A stretch of 64,000 bases of DNA from Chondrosia reniformis (lineage: Eukaryota > Porifera > Demospongiae > Chondrillida > Chondrillidae). Below are positions 45,890 to 57,338 of this stretch, piece after piece. The position numbers and the translations under genes were made by a program. Within the stretch, counting starts at the first letter, position 1; every line of letters begins with the position of its first letter. Below the pieces are notes generated by a model. It was given only the letters and a program-made list of their open reading frames with translations, did not search any database and was not told the origin of the DNA. The stretch is taken from assembly GCA_947172415.1 (NCBI GenBank), contig OX359194.1, positions 8,394,401-8,458,400 on the forward strand, written 5' to 3'.

Positions 45890-48494
45890 TTATGTAATTG
45901 GCCTCTTTGAATTGAATATCTTTTCACCATTGACATTAGTAGATACTCTGGCAAACTTTAGTAGCAGACCTTCGGAGGAGACTTTGGCAGACTGTAGGTC
46001 CCTATAGGAGGAGACAGAGATTTGTTACAATGTACAGACACACAGTTCATAGGTTTACTGAATGTATGGTTCAATCTCCTTCTGTGTCCACTTTTCTTTT
46101 GTCCTGAACAGCTGATTGAATCTACAAACATATTAAAGAGATGGATAATGTACGTAAATTGCACTGAAATGGCTCCCAATAAACTACAATATACAACAGA
46201 ACACATTAGAATTCAGTGCATAACTACATGATCTACAAGTGTATATATTGAGGATATGAATTTAATATGTACAAGCTATTCAAATATGCAGCACTACAGG
46301 TCTCCTCTGTATTCCATATCTATGGAAACTTCACACATGCAGGCTTCTTTTACAAGTGAATGACATCTTGCTGGCATGGCTCCAATGAGGTACAGTACCT
46401 TGACAAGGGGTTGCTAGGGAGATCGGACACGGGGAAGTATGTTACTGTAGGAGGCAAAGACTTTGCGTCCACCAGCGCCATTCCCTGCATGATGAGACAC
46501 CTCATGATCAGCTGTCACTTATTAACATTACAGTACTATACCTGGAGATAGTCAACCGATGTTACCATGCCAACTGGTACAGCCTGCTGCCAGTTATCCA
46601 TAAAGTCTGTATAGTCAAACTTTTTGCCGTGTCTCAGAAGGTACTCAGCATAAAACTTGCAAACCTTTTCAGAAGACAGTTCACATACAACCTCACCATC
46701 TGGATATACAGCAACAGACAAACACAGGTACTGCAGCAGCTTATAAAGAACGCTTGATACAGTTTGTAGGAGTTGAGACAAGCAAATGGATTAACTGAAA
46801 ATCTTACTCATTCCAGTATACTGATGTTAGTCTGTGGACAAGCAGTCAATATTTATCTAAAGCAAGACATACCTTCATTAATTAGAAAGTTCCCCAAGTT
46901 CTTTAAGCAGTGCTCTACAATGAATCTACATTAGAGACAGAACTACAAATAGTAACGCTACTTCCTGCCGGCTTTTCACTCCACACTATCACCTGGGCTC
47001 CAGGGCCTCAAGCTTGGAGCAGCATCCCTCCACGGGGACAACCCTGTAATCCCAGTCCTCCTCCTCCAGTAAGGAGAGTATCCGGTGGACAGTCTCCGCT
47101 TTGTAATCTGGCTCCAATATTCGATAGCAGCCTGTGAGAGCAGCCGGGATGAGAAGCACATCTAATCAGTAGCACATACACACACATACCATCAATGATG
47201 CACACTTCCATACTCTCCAGTGCATCCTGCAACTCCTTCTCACTTGCTTGAACTTGGTCAATCAAAGCCTTATAGGAATACTGCATACATACACACATAC
47301 ATATAGCAAGCAGATAAGCTACTATATACAGGTGGTCACATTAGAGAGGTAGCTACTATATACAGGTGGTCACATTAGAGAGGTAGTTACTATATACAGG
47401 TGGTCACATTAGAGAGGTAGCTACTATATACAGGTGGTCACATTAGAGAGGTAGCTACTATATACAGGTGGTCACATTAGAGAGGTAGCTACTATATACA
47501 GGTGGTCACATTAGAGAGGTAGCTACTATATACAGGTGGTCACATTAGAGAGGTAACTACTATATACAGGTGGTCACATTAGAGAGGTAGTTACTATATA
47601 GGAAGGAGGACCTTTATTGTATCTATGTTCTGCTGCTCGTACTCTTCACCATGATATGGATACTCCATCAACAAGTCCTTTAACCGCTCCAGTTTTGGTT
47701 GTGAAGGTTTCAGTTCAAAGTAGTTTGAAAAACAAGAAGATACCTGAAGAGCAAGGTTTACAAAATGGAAATTGAGAAGACAAAACAATCGTATAATACT
47801 GCACCTTAACAGGAACAATTTCATCTTCATCATACACAGAGAATCCTAACAAGAAGAGAGATCTTTGATGAGCAAATGTAAAAGGGGACAGAGAACTGAT
47901 GTACCACTGTCTTGCGGAGTCAGCAACCTTGGTGCTAGGAGAAGGGCATTTGATGTTTCTACAAGTTTGAGCTCGTAAGTTTTGTCATTAGTACACACTA
48001 CAGCACTGTCAGAGGGACTTCCCCTTATCATAATACTGCAGGGATATATGTACACAAAATAGTTGTAGTAAGTTGTACACTCCATAAAGCAAGTTATAAA
48101 CCTCCTTATAAGGATATGAACTACAAGTGAAATGAACATGTATTGTATGTATTATACATATGATTTCTTAAAAACTTGCAAAGAAGTGTTATTATACATA
48201 AAAACAGGCTCACCATCTCTCTCTTTCCAATTCTTCCATTAAGTCGCGGTCCACTTCCATCAGTTTAATGTCATCTGTACTCAGGGTATCTCCGAAGGAC
48301 AGCAGCTGTATGCAAGGGGAGTAATCACCGAGTCCCGCGGCCTTTGCAGTCATATCTACTCTCTCCTTGGTGGTCCTGTGACAAGACGACACATAAAGCG
48401 TATGCTACCTTGGCCTTGATGATCAGTATTGCAAGCACTAGCAGTGCCGTATATCTGTGGTGTAAGAGGTGCATCAAACTCACCTCTCTTCCAT
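45890..48494 (-). CDS. DSCC1: Sister chromatid cohesion protein DCC1
   Basis: Exons: 48494-48484, 48375-48214, 48035-47905, 47845-47805, 47743-47612, 47280-47190, 47131-46993, 46925-46873, 46699-46542, 46484-46399, 46121-46059, 46001-45890 (392 aa; human 393). Diagnostic segments are MIRGSPSDSAVVCTNDKTYE, VSSCFSNYFELKPSQPKLER, DYTDFMDNWQQAVPVGMVTS, KEKWTQKEIEPYIQDL and the C-terminal FNSKRPIT. Family role: with CTF8 and CTF18 it forms the alternative clamp loader that opens or loads PCNA at forks and supports cohesion. The first coding exon has only 11 nt (MEE plus part of a codon). One donor (47611, GTCCTC) is weak. The stop lies 59 bp from the stop of the convergent kinase gene. Confidence 0.95.
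47325..47600. repeat. 34-bp minisatellite, about 8 copies
   Basis: Unit CTATATACAGGTGGTCACAT plus TAGAGAGGTAGCTA, DSCC1 intron. Confidence 0.94.
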
Positions 48495-48824
48495 CTCCAA
48501 ATTACCGCCAAATAAGGGATTTCCCCAATGCTTTTCTAAACTCCTCCTGTGGGCTATCTTTCGGAGTATGCAGTAAACTCTGAGTCCATTCCAGGTCAAA
48601 TTATGTAATGTTTCCTTTTTGCGTTATTCTTCTAACTGAGGCTACCTTAGTTTTGACAAACATTTACATCAGCACACGTTACATCTAATGGTTACATATC
48701 ATATTCTCTTTACGTGGGCGTGAATACTTTCAGTGAATAGACTATTTAAATGGCTACGATGGTATGGCAGCCACGATCTATAGTAGTACTGGTCCACGAG
48801 TTAGTGTAGTTCTCGCTGAGGATC
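48495..48824. promoter_or_regulatory. Bidirectional promoter DSCC1 / POMGNT1
   Basis: 330 bp between two divergent start codons. A reading frame upstream of the DSCC1 ATG is open for about 30 codons but lacks its own ATG. No specific motif assigned. Confidence 0.5.
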
Positions 48825-51800
48825 ATGGCTTTCTGGAGAGTTGGCCGATTGAGGAGGTGCTACAAGGTATATAACGACAGAAAGTAATAAATCAGTTTTC
48901 GGAAATATAAAACGCAACATTTTAGAGTTGTGTATAATTAGTATTAATATGAACGTCTGTATTTCCGAATGATAAATCAGAGAGGTCCTCCTCTCTTAAG
49001 TGACCATTTGTATGTGTCTATTGTATCGTTTAGAAGAGATGAGAGTATACAATGCGAAGAAATTTGATGAATGTTTAGTTTTTGGGATGTGTTCATCCGT
49101 TACTGTAGTAGTTTATTATTTATTGCTTTTATTGAAATAGTCAAATATGGAATTTACAAAAGTAGACTAGTTACAATTTGTAATTAGATTTATCTAAGTT
49201 ATCAATTGAGTGTTTGATCTAATTTGTTAAGTTGTTAAGTGCTGTAGTATTTTCCCATTCATTGCATGTGTAGAAGTACTTTATGTGGTAGTTTTAATCC
49301 ACAAATACTGTCCAAATCAGAGCTCGCTAGTTCTATATGTCACTTTTCCCTTTTTTCCCCATTCTTCCAGACTGTGGCCATTTTAGCATTGTTGATAATG
49401 GCAGCTTGTAATATATTGTACATTTATGACTTAATCCATCATCACGACATCCTCCAATTGAAACCTAATGGATTGGATGTACATCCGCTTCACAAAACTC
49501 GCTCCAAAGATAGTACAAGAAAAACCATTAAAATTAAAGTTTTTTCAGGAAAAGAGAAAGCTGAAATATATGTTAACGATAAGGAGGTGTGTTTTGCTGT
49601 CTTAGAGTAGTACCCACATCTTCTTTATGTGTCCACTTCACTGCACTGCCTATAACTGGTTAGGTACACGTGTCAGAGGAACAGACACGAGCCAGAGGTA
49701 TTCATGTAGCTGTTTTGAATCAGGCAACGGGAGAGGCAATGGCAGTGAGGGTCTTTGATACCTATCTGCCTGGGAATGAAGAAACGCTTGTCTCCTTTCT
49801 GGACTCTGTAATGGATGAGCGAATACTCTGTTTTGTTATAGCGGTAAGTGTGCGGGGAAGGGGAGCACCTCAGCAGTGTGGTAGTGCCACTGTACCTGGG
49901 GGGAGCACCTCAGCAGTGTGGTAGTGCCACTGTACCTGGGGGGAGCACCTCAGCAGTGTGGTAGTGCCACTGTACCTGGGGGGAGCACCTCAGCAGTGTG
50001 GTAGTGCCACTGTACCTGGGGGGGAGCACCTCAGCAGTGTGGTAGTGCCACTGTACCTGGGGGGAGCACCTCAGCAGTGTGGTAGTGCCACTGTACCTGG
50101 GGGGAGCACCTCAGCAGTGTGGTAGTGCCACTGTACCTGGGGGGAGCACCTCAGCAGTGTGGTAGTGCCACTGTACCTGGGGGGAGCACCTCAGCAGTGT
50201 GGTAGTGCCACTGTACCTGGGGGGGAGCACCTCAGCAGTGTGGTAGTGCCACTGTACCTGGGGGGAGCACCTCAGCAGTGTGGTAGTGCCACTGTACCTG
50301 GGGGGAGCACCTCAGCAGTGTGGTAGTGCCACTGTACCTGGGGGGAGCACCTCAGCAGTGTGGTAGTGCCACTGTACCTGGGGGGAGCACCTCAGCAGTG
50401 TGGTAGTGCCACTGTACCTGGGGGGAGCACCTCAGCAGTGTGGTAGTGCCACTGTACCTGGGGGGAGCACCTCACCAGTGTGGTAGTACCACTCACCGAC
50501 TGTTGGTAATATGAGCGAGGAGTACACATTTGGTGCCCATCCACTAAGCCCATTTGTAGTAGTGTATATAGGTTAGCAGTATAGTTGGCAGAATATAGCA
50601 ACTATTGCTTGCAGTTTAACACATAATTCGGATATAATGTCCTCGGAGGCTAAAATACTGAACTTTGAACTGAAAACTCCTACATTTCATGTATTGAGAG
50701 GCGCCATGCATAATGTACTACTTTGTTTGACCTTGTTAGTGTGTACACTTGTATGTTATTGCTTGTATATAGGATGAAGGAACGTTCTTTTTAAAAGATG
50801 TTGGAAGAAGTTACTTGGAAGCTTTAGGAAGCAAAGCTTCAAGTTAGTTTACCTTTTCTCCTTCCTCCAGCTGGGCCGTCCTCCAGCTGGGCCACCCTCC
50901 AGCTGGTCCACCCTCCAGCTGGTCCGCCCTCCAGCTGGGCCGCCCTCCAGCTGGTCCGCCCTCCAGCTGGGCCGCCCTCCAGCTGGTCCGCCCTCCAGCT
51001 GGGCCGCCCTCCAGCTGGGCCGCCCTCCAGCTGGGCCGCCCTCCAGCTGGGCCGCCCTCCAGCTGGTCCACCCTCCAGCTGGGCCGCCCTCCAGCTGGGC
51101 CGCCCTCCAGCTAGGCCGCCCTCCAGCTGGGCCGGCCTCCAGCTAGGCCGCCCTCCAGCTGGGCCGCCCTCCAGCTGGGCTGCCCTCCAGCTGGGACGTT
51201 CTCTGAGAGGTTGTTCAATATTTGTCCTTTAGGTACTTTGCATTGGAGAGACACTTGGGTGTTTGTGGCCGCCAAAGTTGGTTAGTACCATCACTACTGT
51301 GTCTAATGAATCACATTTAGTGTGACACTGTCTGTCAGGTGTGGTGTATGGAGAGGATGTAGGCAAGGCTATAGACCTGCAGCACTGGGGACAAAACTTG
51401 CAGATGACACTGTTGGTACCCTCCAGTGAATCCTGTAAGTGTGCATCTAAGCTTACAAACATGTTACTGGTAACCACAAGTGTTGTTGTGGCTCTGTAGC
51501 TCTGTCTTGTGCTTGGCCTGATACTGCAGAGAATGAGAAAAGAAAAACATTTTGTTCATTGTATGACGGATATGGCTCTTTGTGTGCTTGTAAGTGTTGA
51601 CATGTGCTTGTAAGTGTTGATGTGTGCTTGTAAATATTGATGTGTGTGCTTGTAAGTGTTGATGTGCATGCTTGTAAGTGTTGATGTGCGTGCTTGTAAG
51701 TGCTGATGTGTGCCTGTAAATATTGATGTGTGTGCTTGTAAGTGTTGATGTGTGCTTGTAAATATTGATGTGTGTGCTTGTAAGTGCTGATGTGTGCTTG

Positions 51801-54800
51801 TAAGTGTTGATGTGTGCTTGTAAGTGCTGATGTGTGCTTGTAAGTGTTGATGTGTGCTTGTAAGTGTTGATGTGTGTTTGAGAGTATTAAATCATGTAAA
51901 TAGCTATTGATTTGTGTATGTCGATATAGTAAGCTCAGTTGCTATTTAGTTGCTAGGAATGAGCCATCTTTCCACTGTCGCAGGTGACAATCCCCTTAGC
52001 ATTGATCTGGCACCTCCTCCAGTGAGTACAGCTTCAGTACATTGTCACACACTTTATGGTTAATGAATGAGATGTGAATGGAGTAGCACGTCTGTTAAAG
52101 TACTACTCTAATGGGATAGATTGTGTATACACATAAAATGATGCAGGAGAGGGGTTCAGCTGTATATATCTATATATGTAGTGTTTGTTTGTGTTGTAGC
52201 TGTCTCCTAGCAACATAGCTGATATCCCAGTGGTTGTCATGGCAAGCAACAGGGCCGAGTACCTGTTTAGGATGCTACAGACTTTATTAAGAACTCGAGG
52301 AGCCAACAGAGAGCTGATTGTAGTTGCAATTGATGGATATTACAAGGTTGGGTGAATTACTGCACTTGCAAGAGTGATACGTGGTTACCTATGTTACCAG
52401 CCAGGCTCATGTTGCCTAGCAACAAACATCCCTCCATCTTTTGTCATCACCTGTAGGAGCCTGAGGCCGTAGCAAAGTTGATGGGCGTGGCCTCATTTCA
52501 GCACGAACCAAAGAGTCAAAGAAATGGAAGGATTGCGCAAGTAAGTGCATTTTGTAGGAATAATGCCAATTTTGCAGTAATGTATAAAGAATGTAATTGG
52601 TAATATAAACATTCAAATTATCCTTATTGTGCAATTATATGGTGTCCAGTTACTTGTAATCTGTGCAGCATTACAAGGCCAGCCTCACAAATATGTTTGA
52701 CACCTTTCCGGTGAGTGCCTTAAATTGTTGTGTTTGGGGGAGGGCAGAGAGTATGTACAGATCCATTACCTGAATCACATTGATAGATTCACTTCCTCTG
52801 CAGTCTGCCAAATATGTCATAGTCCTGGAGGAGGACCTGGAAATATCTCCAGACTTCTTCAGGTAGGTGTGGTCACCGATCAGCCCCTCCTCCTCCTCAC
52901 CGATCAGCCCCTCCTCCTCCTCCTCACCGATCAGCTCCTCCTCCTCTCACCGATCAGCCCCTCCTCCTCCTCCTCACTCATCAGCTCCTCCTCCTCCTCC
53001 TCACTCATCAGCCCCTCCTCCTCCTCACTCATCAGCCCCTCCTCCTCCTCACCGATCAGCCCCTCCTCCTCCTCACCGATCAGCTCCTCCTCCTCCTCCT
53101 CACTGATCAGTTCCTCCTCCTCCTCCTCCTCACTCATCAGCTCCTCCTACTCAGGGGCTTGATCATATTAGTGTATTTGGGAACAGCTCCCGTGTGTCAC
53201 AGGTAATGTATTTAAATTCCTGTTTGTCTTCAGCTATTTTAGTCAGACAGTCCATTTGATGGAGGAAGACAGTAGTCTATATTGTATTTCTGCTTGGAAT
53301 GATCAGGTAGACATTTTGAGGATTTGGTCACAACCGTCATTACAAAAGTACTAATTTTAATGTATTCTCATACACCCATTTAGGGCTATAAACACACTAC
53401 ACATGATCCAGGGTTACTCTACAGGGTAGATACCATGCCAGGATTAGGATGGTGAGACCCCTCCCTCCCACCCGTCCATCCGCCCATCACCCATCCTCCT
53501 TTCCACAGGTTGCTTGGTAGAAAGTTATATAAAGAAGAACTTGAGCCAAAGTGGCCAACACCAGATAAGGTATGTGTGTCATGCTCACAGTACCGACCCC
53601 TCCCACCTGTACCGACCCCTCCCACCTGCACTGACCCCTCCCACCTGCACTGACCCCTCCCACCTGCACTGACCCCTCCCACCTGCACTGACCCCTCCCA
53701 CCAGCACTGACCCCTCCCACCAGCACTGACCCCTCCCACCCGCACTGACCCCTCCCACCTGCACTGACCCCTCCCACCCGTACCGACCCCTCCCACTCAT
53801 GTCACTGACCCCTATCCCACCCGTACTGACCCCTCCCACCCGTACTGACCCCTCCCACCTGTCTTGCTCGTAGCTGTGGGACTGGGACATGTGGATGAGA
53901 ACAGACTACATGAGGAAAGGAAGGTAGGCCCACAGTCTCAACTCCCATTCCATAGTTATAACTGCTTTAGTAATGACAAGGTTGGTTGGTAGTGAAGCAT
54001 GTTATGATTATTCTATAGAGAATGCGTAATTCCAGACATCTCCAGAACATTTCATTTTGGTAAATCGGGCACTAACATGAATCCCTACTTTCATGACCGA
54101 TACTTCAAGAATCACATTCTAAACCAAATACCTGACGTTGTCATGAAGGACACTGACAAGTAAGGAACTTGCGTTTCTACTGTACTACCAGAACAATGTC
54201 TCCTGGGATAGTGTTGTAGCGGCTCTGGAGTAGAGAGGTATTAGAGGAGGTTATTCCTATTTGCTTATAGAATGGTACAAGAGAAATACGAGATTGTTAT
54301 TGAAAGCCTCTTACAGTAAGTCCAGCGCATGAGCATGACTAATCGGAGCATCTTGAGGTGGAAGTTGAAATATCCCACCAACTATGTCGCAGTAGCAGTA
54401 GAAATGTCTGCTGTTGACACTTGGTAGATGTGTGTTCGTGATCTATAGATGCCCTGGGCAGCCAAGTAGTGCAGGTCATACCACATGGAGTGTTTGCTAA
54501 CAAATTGCTTCCTTCCAAGGAATGTATTTTGAACCGGCCAATCACCTCCTATTATGATGGGCACTAACTGATCTTCTGGTCGAGCCTCCTATCAGGACCT
54601 CTAGATAAACATGTCAACTATCTCATGTAATCATATGCTCCTATTCATACTGTCCCCAGGAAGGCGGTACCTGTAGACCATTCAGTACCCACAACCAGTG
54701 ATGCTTTCATTCCCTCTGAGGAGGTAAGTGCACACAAGCTGAGGTTAATAGCTTACTTGAACCATTTGGTGTCTCTAATCATGCTAATCAAAACCATTTC

Positions 54801-57026
54801 CTATGACTCAATTTCCTATTGATCAATACGTGTGCACACTGAACCCATAGTTATAATCAAACCACATTAAACAGCACTATGATTCCAACATGTGGATACA
54901 TGCACATGTAATTCGTTCATACCCTGTAGCTTCATACCCTGTAGCTTCATACCCTGTAGCTTCATACCCCTGTAGCTTCATACCCTGTAGCTTCATACCC
55001 TGTAGCTTCATACCCTGTAGCTTCATACCCTGTAGCTTCATACCCTGTAGCTTCATACCCCTGTAGCTTCATACCCTGTAGCTTCATACCCTGTAGCTTC
55101 ATACCCTGTAGCTTCATACCCTGTAGCTTCATACCCTGTAGCTTCATACCCTGTAGCTTCATACCCCTGTAGCTTCATACCCTGTAGCTTCATACCCTGT
55201 AGCTTCATACCCCTGTAGCTTCATACCCTGTAGCTTCATACCCTGTAGCTTCATACCCCTGTAGCTTCATACCCTGTAGCTTCATACCCTGTAGCTTCAT
55301 ACCCTGTAGCTTCATACCCCTGTAGCTTCATACCCCTGTAGCTTCATACCCCTGTAGCTTCATACCCTGTAGCTTCATACCCCTGTAGCTTCATACCCCT
55401 GTAGCTTCATACCCTGTAGCTTCATACCCCTGTAGCTTCATACCCCTGTAGCTTCATACCCCTGTAGCTTCATACCCCTGTAGCTTCATAGCCTGTAGCT
55501 TCATACCCCTGTAGCTTCATACCCCTGTAGCTTCATACCCTGTAGCTTCATACCCCTGTAGCTTCATACCCTGTAGCTTCATACCCCTGTAGCTTCATAC
55601 CCTGTAGCTTCATACCCTGTAGCTTCATACCCTGTAGCTTCATACCCCTGTAGCTTCATACCCTGTAGCTTCATACCCTGTCCATGCAGAATGTTCTACT
55701 CTTATAATGTGATGCATTTCCCAACAGGGCATCTATGTGGTGTACATAGCCAAAGAGAATGCTGCTGATTGGGAGAGCTGGATAGTTTTGGCTAGTGTGA
55801 GTATGCAACCTTCCCTCCTGATCTAGTGTGTCTCAACCATTCACCAATTGCACCAGTGGAGTACACTTACACATATTCTATTGTTCTGTAACTTTTTGTA
55901 ATTCTTCTAGGATATCAGAGCGTGACATGCCCACACAAATGCCATCCTAGCTTTGTATCACATTCCCATCACACAAACCACATGTACCTGCAACCAAATA
56001 TTCCTCAGTAGCCATAACATTGGACCGGCAGTGCCAGAAAGACAAGTCTAATAAACTGTATCCTCATCCAAAGTTCTATAGCCCCACACACCAGTCGTGA
56101 GTCTAGGAAATGTGTTTATGTGGGATCAATTCTTTTGTTTCCCAGCCTTGTATTCCTGACTTCTTTAAACACCTTTCTTCTATATGTAGTTCACATGCTT
56201 GTAATAAGGTTAAGGATTAGTATGAATAGATTGAACTAAAAACTATTTCCTAGACTCATGACTTGGGAAAACCTATTGAACTCTGTTTTGTATGCAAATA
56301 TTTCTTTCTTTTACTACTGCATCACGAATAATCTAACGCACCATTTTTCAATATGCTACATCTAATTGTTATAGAACTAGGACAATTTTGTTGTAGAATA
56401 TCAGGTATATGGTCAGTGTACATTCATGTCATTCCTTCTTACATAGCACTTCAAAATATGGGACCTGGATGCCAGGGGATTTCACAAGGTAAGATGGACA
56501 CCCGCCCCAAACAGTAGAGTTAGCACTGGTTGTAATGAGTCCCCATTTCCTTATTAGGGCCTGTGGAGGCTGTGGATTAACAATAATCAGGTGCTAATAG
56601 TTGGTTGTCCATTTTCCAAGTACTGCAGGTAGGTTCTCTGATATAGGGAGAGGACACTTGTATGTTGCCAGGCGCTCCGTTGTTGGGTGTCCATCTTGTG
56701 GTTTTAATTGCAAGCTTTCCTTGTTAACATAATATTCCTGAACTTGATTTTAAGTATCAACCATCCATTGGCATGTTAACATGTAATTATTAACAGAATG
56801 CATTATCTACAACTCTTTGTTGATATTTGCTGTTGAATTATATTTCAGTTTAGTTTTGTCTAGTAAAATAAATCAATTTTCTGACTGGAAATGGTCTTTA
56901 GAGATAAGATTTCCATTTAGATGACATTAGTAAGCGCCTGTTATGTATCTCTTCTCTCTCTTGACTGGTAGTTTTAAACCTCAAGATTTGACCCCCATTA
57001 AACTTGAAAAACCAAAGAAACAGTGA
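48825..57026 (+). CDS. POMGNT1: Protein O-linked-mannose beta-1,2-N-acetylglucosaminyltransferase 1
   Basis: Exons: 48825-48866, 49371-49586, 49664-49843, 50773-50842, 51233-51280, 51339-51434, 51500-51589, 51984-52021, 52200-52346, 52457-52540, 52669-52710, 52804-52862, 53234-53306, 53384-53451, 53509-53569, 53874-53923, 54019-54159, 54271-54315, 54660-54723, 55728-55796, 56447-56488, 56558-56628, 56972-57026 (616 aa; human 660). A type II signal anchor (about 15-33) is followed by the stem ILEI/FAM3-like domain (about 70-215; [29 protein letters not shown]). The GT13 catalytic domain starts near 260 ([19 protein letters not shown]). The metal-site segment VLEEDLEI (360-365), SAWNDQGY (Asp394, the proposed base) and LWDWDMWMR are intact. 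Family role: adding GlcNAc to O-mannose (core M1) in the Golgi, as on dystroglycan. Six or more introns contain minisatellites. Confidence 0.96.
49856..50495. repeat. 40-bp minisatellite, about 16 copies
   Basis: Unit CTGGGGGGAGCACCTCAGCA plus GTGTGGTAGTGCCACTGTAC, POMGNT1 intron. Copies differ almost only in the length of the G run (6 or 7). Confidence 0.95.
50868..51200. repeat. 16-bp minisatellite, about 20 copies
   Basis: Unit GGGCCGCCCTCCAGCT, GC-rich, POMGNT1 intron. Confidence 0.94.
51575..51885. repeat. 20-bp repeat that includes a splice donor
   Basis: Unit TGTGTGCTTGTAAGTGTTGA with 2-bp variants, about 15 copies. The first copy straddles the exon end at 51589 of POMGNT1. Confidence 0.92.
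52868..53155. repeat. TCC-rich minisatellite
   Basis: Units of the type CACCGATCAGCCCCTCCTCC with variable TCC number, POMGNT1 intron, starting 5 bases after a donor. Confidence 0.9.
53590..53865. repeat. 19-bp minisatellite, about 14 copies
   Basis: Unit CCACCTGCACTGACCCCTC, POMGNT1 intron ending 8 bases before the exon at 53874. Confidence 0.92.
54925..55682. repeat. 15/16-bp minisatellite, about 48 copies
   Basis: Unit GTAGCTTCATACCCT or with one extra C, in an irregular mixture, filling most of a POMGNT1 intron. Confidence 0.95.
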
Positions 57027-57338
57027 ATGACTTGAACTATTCCATTTTAATATTATTCAGGTGTTATTTTTATATTATCCAGCTGCATTCTACTGTTTTT
57101 GGAATGACTACAGTCTTTTATTTAATTGAATTATCTGCAAAATTAAATGGACACTTTTGAACGCATGTAACATTTATATCTATAAAAATATAAGAGCCTT
57201 ATGGATATCTACAGCTGGTTGCGTTACATAGCCACGGGTGGTATATATAATATAATCAATCACGTGTGCCCATCCGCAACTTTAACGTAAACAAGACGAG
57301 CAACCGTCGTCGTGTCACCAGCGGTGTCTGCTTAGATA
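57027..57338 (+). other. Gap between tandem POMGNT1-type genes
   Basis: 312 bp with the 3' UTR of the first gene and the promoter of the second. AT-rich up to about 57260, less so near the second start. Confidence 0.5.

Noticed and set aside
52725-53162. 145-codon Ser/Leu-rich frame and its Glu-rich antisense
   Set aside because: Translation of the TCC-rich intronic minisatellite plus part of a real POMGNT1 exon in the wrong frame.
54925-55682. CRISPR-like array of direct repeats
   Set aside because: Units are contiguous with no unique spacers and lie in an intron of an animal gene.
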